A stretch of DNA of 64,000 nt from DAOUCP01 sp034432155 (GTDB lineage Bacteria > Chloroflexota > Anaerolineae > Epilineales > Epilineaceae), in assembly GCA_034432155.1 (NCBI GenBank), contig DAOUCP010000123.1, positions 1 through 64,000 of the forward strand, written 5' to 3'. Below the pieces are notes generated by a model. That model was not told where the DNA came from. It was given only the letters and a program-made list of their open reading frames with translations, and ran no database searches. Made by a program: the position numbers and the translations under genes. This document shows, piece by piece, positions 40,350-49,483 of the stretch (position 1 is its first letter; each line of letters begins with the position of its first letter).

Positions 40350-42191
40350 ATGCGGATGACGCGCCTGTTCGTGCGGACGTTGCGGGAGGATCCGGCCGGC
40401 GCAGCCCTGCCGGGCCTAGCACTCTTGTGCCGAGCCGGTTATGTGCTGCCGAGCGGCCGCACGCTCCTCTATCTGCCGCTCGGGGCGCGCGTGCGTCGAC
40501 GGCTGCTCGAGGCGCTGGAGCGAGCGCTCGATGCGCAGGGAGGGCAGGAGATCGCCTTCTCGGCACCGCCGCTCGCCGAAGGTGTCGATGCCGATGCCTG
40601 GCGCGAGTCGCGAACCAGCCGAGGCGGCGATGCCCCAGTCGACGCATGGACCGGCGGTGGTGGCGATGCCGCAGCCGACCGGCGGACCCGTTGCCGTGCC
40701 GATGCCGCGGCCGACCGATGGACCAGGCGCAGTGGCGATCCGCTGGCCGAAGGGCGGACCAGCCGCTGCGGGGGGCCGGTTTGCGATCTCGCCCGCCACG
40801 TCATCGCCAGCTATCGTCAGCTGCCCTGCTTGCTGCATGCGCGGATTGAGGTACCCGCCCAGCGGTCGGCGGGCGACGGTGGGTCGCGAGCAGCAGGCGG
40901 CACCTTGCTGGCCGCCTACTCGCTTCACGCCAACGAGGCCGAAGGCGATGCCGGCCGCCGCGAGGTCGCCCAGGGCCTGGCGCGGGCCATCCGGCAGTGG
41001 GGCATCGAGTGCCATGTTGTGGCCGGCGATCCGCTGCGGCTGGGCGGTTGTGGCGAGGAGCTGATCTCGCCGCTGGCGAGTGGTGATCGCCGGTTGAGCT
41101 GGTGCCGGGCCTGCGACGAATGGTCGCTCGCCGAGCTGGCTGAGTTCACCAAGCCCGTGGTGCCGGGCGAGCCACCGGCTCCTTTGGAGCTCGTGCCCAC
41201 GCCCGGGGCAAGCACCATCCAAGCCGTGGCGGACCTTCTCGGCGTTGGCGCTCCGCAGACGGCCAAGGCCATCTTCCTCGTTGCCGAGGTCGGCACGGAG
41301 CGCGAAGCCAGAGGTGCCAACGAAAGGTTGGTGTTCGCCGTCCTCCGGGGTGACATGTCGCTCAGCGAGGCCAAGCTCGCCGCTGCCATCGGGGCCACAA
41401 GGTTGCGCCCGGCCACCGGCGAGGAGATCCGCGCCATCGGCGCCGAGCCAGGGTTCGGCTCGCCCGTCGGCATCTCGCGCCAGGGAGTGTGCGTGGTGGT
41501 GGACGATATGATCCCGCTGTCGACCAACCTGGTCGCGGGAGCCAACCGCATCGACTACCACTTCCGCAACGTGAACTACGCTCGCGACTACCACGCCGAT
41601 CTCGTTGCCGACCTCGCGCTCGCGGAGGAGGGCACGTGCTGCCGTCGCTGCGGGCAGCCCTTGGCGTTCGTCTCGGGGGTGGCGCTCGGTTGCGCCAAGG
41701 CCTGGCCCGTGGAGGGGGCTTCGCTCGCCTGGCCGAAGGCAACGTCGGCTACCGGCGTTGCCCAAGCGCTCGCCATTGCCAGTTACGAAGTGGAGGTCGA
41801 TCGCTTGCTAGCTGCCCTGGCCGAGACACACCACGACGATGCTGGCCTCGTCTGGCCGCCCGAGCTCGCCCCCTTTGCGGTGCATCTCGTGGCCGTCGGA
41901 GGGGATGCCGATTCCGAGGTGGCCGGGCAAGCAGATGCGCTCTACCGGGCGTTGCTGGCCGCCGGCGTCGAGGTCCTCTATGACGATCGGCCAGAGCGGC
42001 CTGGCGTGAAGTTCTACGATGCCGATCGGATTGGCATCCCCTGGCGGGTGACCCTGGGCAAGCGGAGTCTGGCGCACGGCGTCGTGGAAGCTCGTCGTCG
42101 GGTGGATGGAAGTCTGCTGGATTTGCCCCTGGACGATGCCGCGGCAGCCGTTCGCCGGCTGACCCAAGACCAAGACCCAGTCCAATCATGA
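40350..42191 (+). CDS. Prolyl-tRNA synthetase-like protein with lost catalytic motifs
   Basis: A 613-residue relative of bacterial ProRS. The N-terminus fits motif 1 (LLCRAGYVLPSGRTLLYLPLG). An editing domain (YbaK/INS type) sits near residues 285-420: TIQAVADLLGVGAPQTAKAI and RNVNYARDYHADLVADLALA. The C-terminal anticodon-binding domain is normal, for example HLVAVGGDADSEVAGQADAL and DDRPERPGVKFYDADRIGIP. However, the GPTHEE loop is replaced by a tandem-repeat insert (residues 94-141), motif 2 (FRDExRPRFGLMR) is absent, and motif 3 (SYGIGxxR) reads SYEVEVDR. Aminoacylation is therefore unlikely. It may edit or bind tRNA. It overlaps the next gene by 4 bases. Confidence 0.8.
   Translation: MRMTRLFVRTLREDPAGAALPGLALLCRAGYVLPSGRTLLYLPLGARVRRRLLEALERALDAQGGQEIAFSAPPLAEGVDADAWRESRTSRGGDAPVDAWTGGGGDAAADRRTRCRADAAADRWTRRSGDPLAEGRTSRCGGPVCDLARHVIASYRQLPCLLHARIEVPAQRSAGDGGSRAAGGTLLAAYSLHANEAEGDAGRREVAQGLARAIRQWGIECHVVAGDPLRLGGCGEELISPLASGDRRLSWCRACDEWSLAELAEFTKPVVPGEPPAPLELVPTPGASTIQAVADLLGVGAPQTAKAIFLVAEVGTEREARGANERLVFAVLRGDMSLSEAKLAAAIGATRLRPATGEEIRAIGAEPGFGSPVGISRQGVCVVVDDMIPLSTNLVAGANRIDYHFRNVNYARDYHADLVADLALAEEGTCCRRCGQPLAFVSGVALGCAKAWPVEGASLAWPKATSATGVAQALAIASYEVEVDRLLAALAETHHDDAGLVWPPELAPFAVHLVAVGGDADSEVAGQADALYRALLAAGVEVLYDDRPERPGVKFYDADRIGIPWRVTLGKRSLAHGVVEARRRVDGSLLDLPLDDAAAAVRRLTQDQDPVQS
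40629..40772 (+). repeat. 36-bp tandem repeats inside the ProRS-like gene (4 copies)
   Basis: Four 36-bp units start GATGCC(G/C)C and encode 12-residue blocks such as DAAADRRTRCRA and DAAADRWTRRSG. They occupy the place of the class II active-site loop, between YRQLP-type sequence and motif 1. Codon phase is kept. Confidence 0.85.
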
Positions 42192-42904
42192 GCGTCCCCC
42201 CGCTTGGCATCATCGCCAACGTTGATATGACCGCCCGGCCGCCGTTTCGCGATGGCCAGCGGGAGATCGTCCATACCCGTTACGGCGCCGTCGAGCTCTT
42301 TCGCGACGAGGGCTGGGTACTTCTCCACCGGCACGGGCGCGATGGCCGAGTGCCGCCGCACCGCATCAACCATTGGGCGCACGTGGCAGCGTTGCGCGAT
42401 CTGGGCGTGCGGGGTGTGGTTGCCTTCTGCTCGACGGGCGGACTGCGCCCCGCCTTGGCGCCCGGAACGTGGCTCATCCCGGACGACTTTCTTTGCCTTG
42501 CGCCGCCGATCACGTTTTTCGACGACGAAGCCCGCCATGTCACGCCCGTCCTGGACGGCGGGTTGCGGACGGCATTGGCCGAAGCCATGACCCGCCTGGC
42601 CTTGCCCCACGTCGCCGGTGGCACGTACTGCCAGACGGCAGGCCCACGCTTGGAGACGCGGGCGGAAGTCCGGATGATTGCCCGGTTCGCGGACGTGGTG
42701 GGCATGACTTTCGCGCACGAGGCCACGCTGTGCATCGAGGCCGGACTGCCGGTGGCGGCGGCCTGCCACGTTCACAACCTGGCCCATGGCGTTGCCGATA
42801 GCGTGCCCAGCGATGCGGCAATCATCGCCCACAAGAGGCGGGATGTGGAGTGCATCGCGGCCGTGGCGGGGATATTGGTAACCGGCGGTCGGGAGGCCGA
42901 ATGA
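42188..42904 (+). CDS. MTAP/PNP-family methylthio-nucleoside phosphorylase
   Basis: A 238-residue phosphorylase. Like MTAP it has the block GTYCQTAGPRLETRAEVRMI and DVVGMTFAHEATLCIEAGLP, which binds the nucleoside and phosphate. FCSTGGLRPALAPG and LIPDDFLC mark the phosphate and sugar pockets. It is likely to cleave 5'-methylthioadenosine or, given the adjacent deaminase, methylthioinosine to base and methylthioribose-1-phosphate. ATG at 42188 overlaps the ProRS-like stop; its own stop overlaps the deaminase start, so the three are coupled. Confidence 0.85.
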   Translation: MSVPPLGIIANVDMTARPPFRDGQREIVHTRYGAVELFRDEGWVLLHRHGRDGRVPPHRINHWAHVAALRDLGVRGVVAFCSTGGLRPALAPGTWLIPDDFLCLAPPITFFDDEARHVTPVLDGGLRTALAEAMTRLALPHVAGGTYCQTAGPRLETRAEVRMIARFADVVGMTFAHEATLCIEAGLPVAAACHVHNLAHGVADSVPSDAAIIAHKRRDVECIAAVAGILVTGGREAE

Positions 42905-44190
42905 CGGGGCCATCGACGCCGGAGCTCACGCTCGTGGTGCAGAACACGCTCGTGAGCGGCGTGGCGAGCGACATCCTCATCCGCGGCAATCGGATCGCGG
43001 CGATCGAGCCGCACGAAGCTGAGCGCCCGTTGCCGCCAGGCGTGCGCCTCGTCGATGGCACACGAACCACCGCTCTGCCGGGCCTCATGAATGGCCACAG
43101 CCATGTGGCGATGACTCTCCTGCGCGGCTATGCCGATGACTTACCCCTGGAACGCTGGCTGCGGGAGCGCATCTGGCCGATCGAAGCGCGGCTGACGGCC
43201 GAAGACGTCTACTGGGGCAGTCGCCTCGGCTGCCTGGAGATGATCCGCACCGGCACGACGTTCCTGAACGACATGTACTGGCACAACCGGGCGGTGGCCC
43301 AAGCAGTGTACGACGCTGGGCTACGGGGCTGCATTGCCGGCGTGCTCATCGATCTGGGAGATCCCAAGCGGCTGGCTGAGCAGATCGAGGACAACCTCCG
43401 CTGGCGCGAGGAGGTCAAGGGCTATGGCGGCCGGATCCAGTTTGCCCTGGGCCCGCATGCCTTGTACACCGTGAGCGAGGCTGGACTCCGCTGGGCGGCC
43501 GAGTTGGCGCACAGCGAGGGCGTTCTGGTGCACATGCACGTCGCCGAGACGGCGTCGGAGGTGGCCGATTGCCTTCGTGAGCATGGCGATCGGCCGGTGG
43601 GGTACCTGGATCGACTGGGGCTGCTGTCCGACCGGCTGCTAGCTGCTCACGTCTTGCATCTGATCGACGAGGAAATCGAGCGCCTGGCTGCCGCCGGCGT
43701 GACGGTGCTCCACAATCCGGCCAGCGGTCTCAAGCTGGCGTCCGGCGGTCCGCTGCGCTATCGCGACTTGGCGCAGGCGGGAGTCAACATCGTGCTTGGC
43801 ACGGACGGTGCCGCGTCGAGCAACAATCTGGATCTCTTTGAGGCGATGAAGCTTGCCGCCCTGCTGGCCAAGCACGAAAGCGGCGATCCCACGGTGCTGC
43901 CGGCGCCGGAAGCGCTGGCGCTGGCAACCACTCACGCGGCGCGGGCGTTCGGATTGGCGAGCGGCGCGCTTGCGCCGGGCCGGCTCGCGGATCTGATCCT
44001 GGTGGATCTGGATCATCCCCTCCTGTTCCCAGGCCACGACCTCCTTGCTGACCTTGTCTACTCGGCTGCCGGCCGTGCGGTGACGACCACCATCTGCGAT
44101 GGTCAAGTACTCATGGAGCGCGGTGAGGTCGCGGACGAGGCAGTCATCCGGCGCGAGGTGACCGAGCGCTTGCGGCTGCTCAAGGGATAG
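42901..44190 (+). CDS. mtaD: 5-methylthioadenosine/S-adenosylhomocysteine deaminase
   Basis: A 429-residue amidohydrolase. The metal site begins with LPGLMNGHSHVAMTLLRGYA (His66 and His68), continues with a His in GPHALYTVS, HVAETASE, and the catalytic Asp in GTDGAASSNNLDLFEAMK. This set matches the MtaD branch, which deaminates methylthioadenosine or S-adenosylhomocysteine to the inosine form. Together with the upstream phosphorylase it makes a deaminate-then-phosphorolyse methylthio salvage route. The ATG at 42901 overlaps the previous stop (ATGA). The gene is followed by a convergent lipoprotein-like gene. Confidence 0.93.
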   Translation: MTGPSTPELTLVVQNTLVSGVASDILIRGNRIAAIEPHEAERPLPPGVRLVDGTRTTALPGLMNGHSHVAMTLLRGYADDLPLERWLRERIWPIEARLTAEDVYWGSRLGCLEMIRTGTTFLNDMYWHNRAVAQAVYDAGLRGCIAGVLIDLGDPKRLAEQIEDNLRWREEVKGYGGRIQFALGPHALYTVSEAGLRWAAELAHSEGVLVHMHVAETASEVADCLREHGDRPVGYLDRLGLLSDRLLAAHVLHLIDEEIERLAAAGVTVLHNPASGLKLASGGPLRYRDLAQAGVNIVLGTDGAASSNNLDLFEAMKLAALLAKHESGDPTVLPAPEALALATTHAARAFGLASGALAPGRLADLILVDLDHPLLFPGHDLLADLVYSAAGRAVTTTICDGQVLMERGEVADEAVIRREVTERLRLLKG

Positions 44191-44311
44191 GACAGCCCTG
44201 AGGGCCAGCCCTGGCGGACGAGGGACCGGAGGCCGCGCCGAGGACCCGGCCGCGTGCTACGGGCCCGCCGATCGGTGGCCTTCCCGGCGCCGAGAGACCG
44301 GCTGGGCGCTC

Positions 44312-45292
44312 CTACGGGCCCGACAGCCGGACGAGCTCGTAGGCCAGCACGGAGTCCGTGGGGTCAGGGCAGCGGCGATCCTCACGCCACAACCGAAAGT
44401 GGCTGGTGAAGACGGTGGCCTGGTACGCCGGCTCACCCGACAGCGTGCCAGTGGTGCCAGCATTCAGGACGATCGCCTGATCTCCTCGCTCGATGCGCAC
44501 CGGTGCGGCGCGCAGCTCGTAGCCGCACGGGTCGATGAAGGCATGGCGACAGGTGGTCGGCTGTTGGGTAACGCGGAAGCCGGCGCGATCACCGGCCAAG
44601 AGACGCAGGTCGGCGCCGGCTGTCTCGCGCACGCTGGCGGCAAAGTAGAGAACGCCTGCCTCATCGTCGACCCGCAATGCCGAGCCGGCCGGCGGCTGGC
44701 CGGGTACGTCCTGGTGACTGGTGAAGCGGTAGCGGCGGCCGACTTGGAGCGGTGGCCCACGGTCGGAGTAGCGCAGCCAGAAGGCGGTCTCCCAGGGTGC
44801 CGTTCGCGGTTGAAGAACGACCTGGCGCTGGGACTCGTCGACAGCGATGACTGCGGCCTCCAACGTGTGGGTGATTTGGGAGCGCCAGGCGGCGTGCACC
44901 TCGGGCGCAGCGTCCGCCGCTGGCTCAAGGCTCCAGCGCACCACCGCAAGCGGGATCTCACAGCCGGCTTCGGGCGTCGCCGCGGCGGGTGGCGCGGGGG
45001 CAAGGGCCGTGGCAGGAACGTACGGTGACGTGGGCGACGCCTGCGAAGTTGGCGAGGGCAGCGGCGTAATCGTCTCGGTAGGGATGGGCTGGGCGCGGTA
45101 GCGCACTGGTGTTGGCTCGACGGTGGGTGTGGCTCGGCGACAGCCGAAGAGAATGGCCATAACCATGCTGAGGGCCACGAGCACCGATCCCGGCGTCCAA
45201 GGATGCCCGCCCGCATGCCAACGTCGGCCGGGCGGTCGTGCGTCGGCCGGTGCTCGAGGGTCGGCATGGACGATTCGCTCGTCACTGCCCAT
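44312..45292 (-). CDS. Lipoprotein-like secreted protein of unknown function
   Basis: A 326-residue protein (Met at 45292; the frame is open to an earlier ATG at 45328). After a basic N-terminus and hydrophobic helix (VLVALSMVMAILFGCRR, residues ~38-54) the sequence ILFGC gives a possible lipobox Cys. A Thr/Pro linker leads to a beta-rich domain of about 210 residues with CEIPLAVVRWSLEPAAD, YRFTSHQDVPGQPP and CGYELRAAPVRI. Pairs of Cys (CRHAFIDPCG) may form a disulfide. No family is recognised. It starts divergently from the subtilase. Confidence 0.6.
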   Translation of the reverse strand: MGSDERIVHADPRAPADARPPGRRWHAGGHPWTPGSVLVALSMVMAILFGCRRATPTVEPTPVRYRAQPIPTETITPLPSPTSQASPTSPYVPATALAPAPPAAATPEAGCEIPLAVVRWSLEPAADAAPEVHAAWRSQITHTLEAAVIAVDESQRQVVLQPRTAPWETAFWLRYSDRGPPLQVGRRYRFTSHQDVPGQPPAGSALRVDDEAGVLYFAASVRETAGADLRLLAGDRAGFRVTQQPTTCRHAFIDPCGYELRAAPVRIERGDQAIVLNAGTTGTLSGEPAYQATVFTSHFRLWREDRRCPDPTDSVLAYELVRLSGP

Positions 45293-45370
45293 CGATCTAC
45301 CGTCTCTCCGTCGGATGCCAAGGATCATGGCCCAGCCACGCAGGCACTCACCGGGTCGTCAAGCGCGGAT

Positions 45371-45376
45371 TATAAT
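45371..45376 (+). promoter_or_regulatory. Consensus -10 box upstream of the subtilase
   Basis: TATAAT, a perfect -10 hexamer in an otherwise GC-rich region, 97 bases before the ATG at 45473. No convincing -35 is found, so the promoter is tentative. Confidence 0.45.
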
Positions 45377-45472
45377 GCTTCACCGTTCGGAGGGCGGCGA
45401 CGGACGATGCTGGCAGCCGTGACGCCCGTCCGCAGCGTTTGCCGCACCAAATCCGGGCAAGGGGAACCTAGC

Positions 45473-48400
45473 ATGCTGCGTCACGTCGGGCTCTCGTCAC
45501 TTCTCCTGGCGATGCTGCTTGCGCTGGGCGCTGTGAGCGCAGGATCGGACACGTCCGTTCCGCTTCCGGCTGGGGGTTGGGAGGCGGTGGATCGACCGGC
45601 GGCACCCATGGTCTCGGACGGCCTGGCGCCTGCCGACCGCCTGGCACCTGCCGACAAACCAGCGCTTGCCGGCTTCCCGGCGCTCGCTGGCTTCCCAGCG
45701 CCTGCCGACCGGCCGGCGCTTGGCGACGGCCCGGACCTTGCCGAGCGCCACGCCGCGCCGGCAAACGCGGCGCCGCGGCACAGCGCGCTTGTCTTGCTGG
45801 CAGACGAACCGCTCGTCGACCGACTCAGTGCCGCTGCGACGAGCGCTCGTGGCTCGGACGCCGCGGCCAGCTCCGGGCGCAGTCCAGAGACCATCCGGCT
45901 CGACCAGGCCATCCGGGCCGAGCAGGTCCCCGTGCTTGTGGCGCTTGCGCAGCTGGGGCTGACGGTCATCAGCCGCTATACCACCGTCGCCAACGGGCTC
46001 CTGGTTCACGGCACGTCGGAGCAGTTGGCGGCGGCGGCACAGTTGCCTGGGGTGGCGGCTGTCGAACCGGTGCCGCGCTTCCGGCCGCTCTTGGCGCGCA
46101 GTGTGCCCCACATCGGCGCCAGCGCGGTGACGGCCGAGTATGGCTACCGAGGCGAGGGTAGCGTCATCGCCATTGTGGATTCGGGCATCGACTACAGCCA
46201 CGCCGCCTTCGGTGGGCCGGGCACAGCCGAAGCGTATGCCGCTGCCGCCGGGACTGTGACCGTCATCAGCGACACCTGGCAAGGTCAAGCGCTGTTCCCG
46301 ACCGCCCGCGTCGTGGGTGGCTGGGACTTCGTGGGCAGCCGCTATACCACGCCCGAGCTCTGTCCACCGGAGCTGGCCGAGGCAGGTCGTTGCACGACGA
46401 CCCCGGAGCCTGACCCCGACCCCTTCGATGAGTACGGCCACGGCACGATGGTGGCCGGCATCGCGGCCGGGCAGGAGACTGAGAGCGTCAGCCGCGGCGT
46501 GGCACCCGCAGCCTCGCTGGTGGCTCTCAAGATCTATGGCTCATCGCAGGCCGGCACCGGCGTCGACGAAGCCGTCGATGTCGTGCTGGATGCCCTGGAA
46601 TGGTGCGCCCGGGTCAATCTCGGCCTGCCGGTCCCGGGCACCGCTCCCGATCACGTGGACGTGGCCAATCTCAGCCTGGGGGAGCCCTACGGCCAAGCCG
46701 GCCCGGAGTTCAGCGCCGCCATCGCGCGGACCACCGCCGCCGGCGTCGTCGTTGTCGCGGCGGCCGGGAACTCCGGCAACGCCCCGTATGTACTTTCCGC
46801 ACCATCGGCCAGTCCCCTTGCCCTGAGCGTGGCCGGTTCGTGGCCGCCGGGCCAGTTGCAGCTGGAGGTGCGTTGGGACGGCACCAGCGAGCGGTACGAC
46901 GCGGTGGAGGGTACCGTCACGGCACCGCTGGCGCGGATGGGCCGTCTGGAGGGCGAGCTGGCCTGGGTTGGAAATGCCTGTCCGCCCGGCGACCCGGTGC
47001 AGGATCCGCTGGGACGGATTGCCCTCGTGGCGAGTGGTGGTTGCAGTGACCGGGAGAAGGTCCTGTACGTCCAGGCAAAGGGGGCGCGGGCGGTGGTGGC
47101 CATCGCCGGCGACGACGGGCGGCGCGCCATGAGCGGCGATCCCACCGGCATTGCCCTGGCGGGTGTCATGATCGATCGCGCGCCCGGGGAGCGCCTGCGG
47201 GACCTACTGCTCGGCGGTACCGTGGTTACGGCGGCGTTGGATCCGGGCCAGGAGAACGCCGACGCCATCTGGAGTCAGAGCGCCCGCGGGCCGAGCGTGC
47301 ACGGCGCGCTGAAGCCCGATCTGACGGCACCTGGCGCCGGCATCTTGGCGGCCAGCCTGGGTGCCGCTTCGGGCGGGGTTTCGGCCTCGGGCACTTCGGC
47401 CGCCACGCCTCATGTGGCCGGCGCCCTTGCTCTCTTGTGGCAGCGCAAGCGAAGTGAGCGGCTGGCGGCGTTGGCGGACGACCTGGCGGCCCTGCTCATG
47501 AACTACGCCTCGCCCAACGTGCGGCCGATGGGCGGGTCCGCCACGTCGCCGGTGACGGTGTCGCGCCAAGGGGCTGGCCGAGTGGACGTCTTCGCGTCGG
47601 TGCGTGGTCGCTTCATTGCGCGCGCCGGGCCGATCGCCAGCCTGCCGCTGGGTGAGCTGTCTTCGCCGCGGAGCCAGGAGGTACTTGCCGCCGCGATCCG
47701 CCTCACCAGCCTGAGTGAGGAGGACTTGCGGATCGCGCCTTCGCTTGTGCTGCGCAACGAGCGCCATGGGGCGGCCCTGCGCGCCGAGATGCCCAGCGGC
47801 GTCATCGTTCCGGCGGGCGGAACGGCGCGCATCGACGTGACGTTCCGCCTCGACGTCGGTCAACTGCCCGAGTGGACGGTACGTGGTAGCCCTCGGGCCT
47901 CGGCCGAGGCCCTCGATCAGCTCGAGGTGGACGGCTGGATCGTGCTCACCGTGACCGATCCGCTCGGCAACCCGCGGCCCGGGATCCCTGCGGCCCAGGT
48001 GCCGTTCCGCTTGTTGCCTCGGCGTGCGACCCGGGCCTATGTCTCGCAGTGGCAGGTTCCCGTGGGCTCCACCGCGGGTCGACTGGTCATCCAGAACCTG
48101 TCGCCGTTCCACGGCTGGGCCGAGCTGTTCCACGTGCCGGCGAACGCAGAACGAGGCGATCCCGATGAACGAGCGGTGTCCGGTGGCCTCGACATCCAGC
48201 ATGTCGGCGTGCGCTTCGAGACGCCAGCCGGTTCCGGCCGCCCGCATCTTAGTGTGGCTGTCGCGCTCCACGAGGTGGCTCCCATCCCGCAGCGCACGAG
48301 CTACGAAGTGATTCTCGACGTAGACCGTGATGGCCGGCCGGACTACCGCCTCCGCAACGGCACGCGCTGGGCACTGGGGGCGAGCCCGGCCTCGGACGAG

Positions 48401-49483
48401 ATGGTGCTGGCGGTTGGTCGGTGGGATCCCGTCAACGATAGGGTGAGCGAGGAACACGTCATCGGCCCCCAAGCGACCGACCTCTACACCCGGGTGACCA
48501 TCCTGAGCGTGCCGATTGCCGAGCTGGGCATGAGTGAGCCACAGGCGCTGGCCTTCTACGTCATCCATCGTGGTCTGACCGAGGACTGGCTGCACGGGCC
48601 GCCTCTCGACGTCGCGCCCGATGGCGCCCTCGGTGCCGACGGCGAGTGGTACGTCTATGACCCGCAGGCCGTCAGCTACATCCCCGAATCGTGGACGGTC
48701 GGCATGGCCGGGAGTGCCTTGGCCACGACGCCGCTGATCGCCGCTGGCGGGCGCGATGCGCGGCCGCTCCTGGCGGTGTTTCCGGACAACCCGTTCGAGT
48801 GGCCCGAATCGCAAGCCACGCTGGTCATGCCCGGCCGGGCGACCATCCGGCCGCCGGGGCCTAGGCCTGTTTACCTGCCTCTGGCCGTGAACAACGAGCG
48901 CCTGGTGCCCGAGACGCCGACCGAGAAGATGGTCAGCGAGAGCATCCAGAAGCTTCGCCAAGTGACCAAGTTCCGCACCCTCTACGACCAGCGCGACTAC
49001 CGGCCCACCGGCGACCGGCCCGGGAATGGCCAGTGGCTCTACACCTTCAACGGTCCTGAGCTCGTCTACATCGTCTTCTCGCCCGAGGCCGGCCATCCCG
49101 TCGCCGAGTATATTCGGCGATTGGGGACCGTCTGGGAGCGCTGGGAGGGCGCGGAGCGGTATGGCTGCTCGAGCCGCCGCGATCACATTCTGTTGTCTGG
49201 CGATCTGGCGGCGCGCTTGGAGGCCGACTTCATCGGTGCTGGCTGGCAGGGCGATGTGCCTGACAGCGGCGAGTTCCGTGGCCGACCGGTCTGGCGACTC
49301 AGCCGATCGTCGGCCGCGGGCGGTCAGCAGCGGGTGTACCTTGACCGTGAGAATGGCCTGCCGCTCTTCTTCAGCCACCTGGATGGCGATCTCTTGCGAC
49401 CCGATCGAACCATCACCTACACGAACTACGATTTCGAGAATCCCGCCATTCGCTTCCGGGGTCTGAACATTCCGTGTCCCTGA
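45473..49483 (+). CDS. Large secreted subtilase (S8 peptidase) with PA insert
   Basis: A 1336-residue exported protease. A signal peptide (residues 1-23) is followed by a seven-fold 6-residue repeat linker (51-92) and a propeptide-like domain. The S8 domain has all catalytic residues: Asp236 in VIAIVDSGIDYSH, His323 in EYGHGTMVAG, Asn433 in AAGNSG, and Ser642 in SASGTSAATPHVAG. A protease-associated domain is inserted near 490-590 (VASGGCSDREKVLYVQAKGA). Beta-rich domains follow, then VYLPLAVNNER and a C-terminal domain. A GGGGAA ribosome site supports the start. The LOG-family gene overlaps its end by 10 bases. Confidence 0.9.
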   Translation: MLRHVGLSSLLLAMLLALGAVSAGSDTSVPLPAGGWEAVDRPAAPMVSDGLAPADRLAPADKPALAGFPALAGFPAPADRPALGDGPDLAERHAAPANAAPRHSALVLLADEPLVDRLSAAATSARGSDAAASSGRSPETIRLDQAIRAEQVPVLVALAQLGLTVISRYTTVANGLLVHGTSEQLAAAAQLPGVAAVEPVPRFRPLLARSVPHIGASAVTAEYGYRGEGSVIAIVDSGIDYSHAAFGGPGTAEAYAAAAGTVTVISDTWQGQALFPTARVVGGWDFVGSRYTTPELCPPELAEAGRCTTTPEPDPDPFDEYGHGTMVAGIAAGQETESVSRGVAPAASLVALKIYGSSQAGTGVDEAVDVVLDALEWCARVNLGLPVPGTAPDHVDVANLSLGEPYGQAGPEFSAAIARTTAAGVVVVAAAGNSGNAPYVLSAPSASPLALSVAGSWPPGQLQLEVRWDGTSERYDAVEGTVTAPLARMGRLEGELAWVGNACPPGDPVQDPLGRIALVASGGCSDREKVLYVQAKGARAVVAIAGDDGRRAMSGDPTGIALAGVMIDRAPGERLRDLLLGGTVVTAALDPGQENADAIWSQSARGPSVHGALKPDLTAPGAGILAASLGAASGGVSASGTSAATPHVAGALALLWQRKRSERLAALADDLAALLMNYASPNVRPMGGSATSPVTVSRQGAGRVDVFASVRGRFIARAGPIASLPLGELSSPRSQEVLAAAIRLTSLSEEDLRIAPSLVLRNERHGAALRAEMPSGVIVPAGGTARIDVTFRLDVGQLPEWTVRGSPRASAEALDQLEVDGWIVLTVTDPLGNPRPGIPAAQVPFRLLPRRATRAYVSQWQVPVGSTAGRLVIQNLSPFHGWAELFHVPANAERGDPDERAVSGGLDIQHVGVRFETPAGSGRPHLSVAVALHEVAPIPQRTSYEVILDVDRDGRPDYRLRNGTRWALGASPASDEMVLAVGRWDPVNDRVSEEHVIGPQATDLYTRVTILSVPIAELGMSEPQALAFYVIHRGLTEDWLHGPPLDVAPDGALGADGEWYVYDPQAVSYIPESWTVGMAGSALATTPLIAAGGRDARPLLAVFPDNPFEWPESQATLVMPGRATIRPPGPRPVYLPLAVNNERLVPETPTEKMVSESIQKLRQVTKFRTLYDQRDYRPTGDRPGNGQWLYTFNGPELVYIVFSPEAGHPVAEYIRRLGTVWERWEGAERYGCSSRRDHILLSGDLAARLEADFIGAGWQGDVPDSGEFRGRPVWRLSRSSAAGGQQRVYLDRENGLPLFFSHLDGDLLRPDRTITYTNYDFENPAIRFRGLNIPCP
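45623..45748 (+). repeat. 18-bp tandem repeats in the subtilase pro-region (7 copies)
   Basis: Seven 18-bp units encode hexapeptides LAPADR, LAPADK, PALAGF, PALAGF, PAPADR, PALGDG and PDLAER. They lie just after the signal peptide and keep the reading frame. Confidence 0.8.

Noticed and set aside
40350..42191. Annotation as a working prolyl-tRNA synthetase
   Set aside because: Motif 2, motif 3 and the GPTHEE loop are not present, so aminoacylation is not supported.
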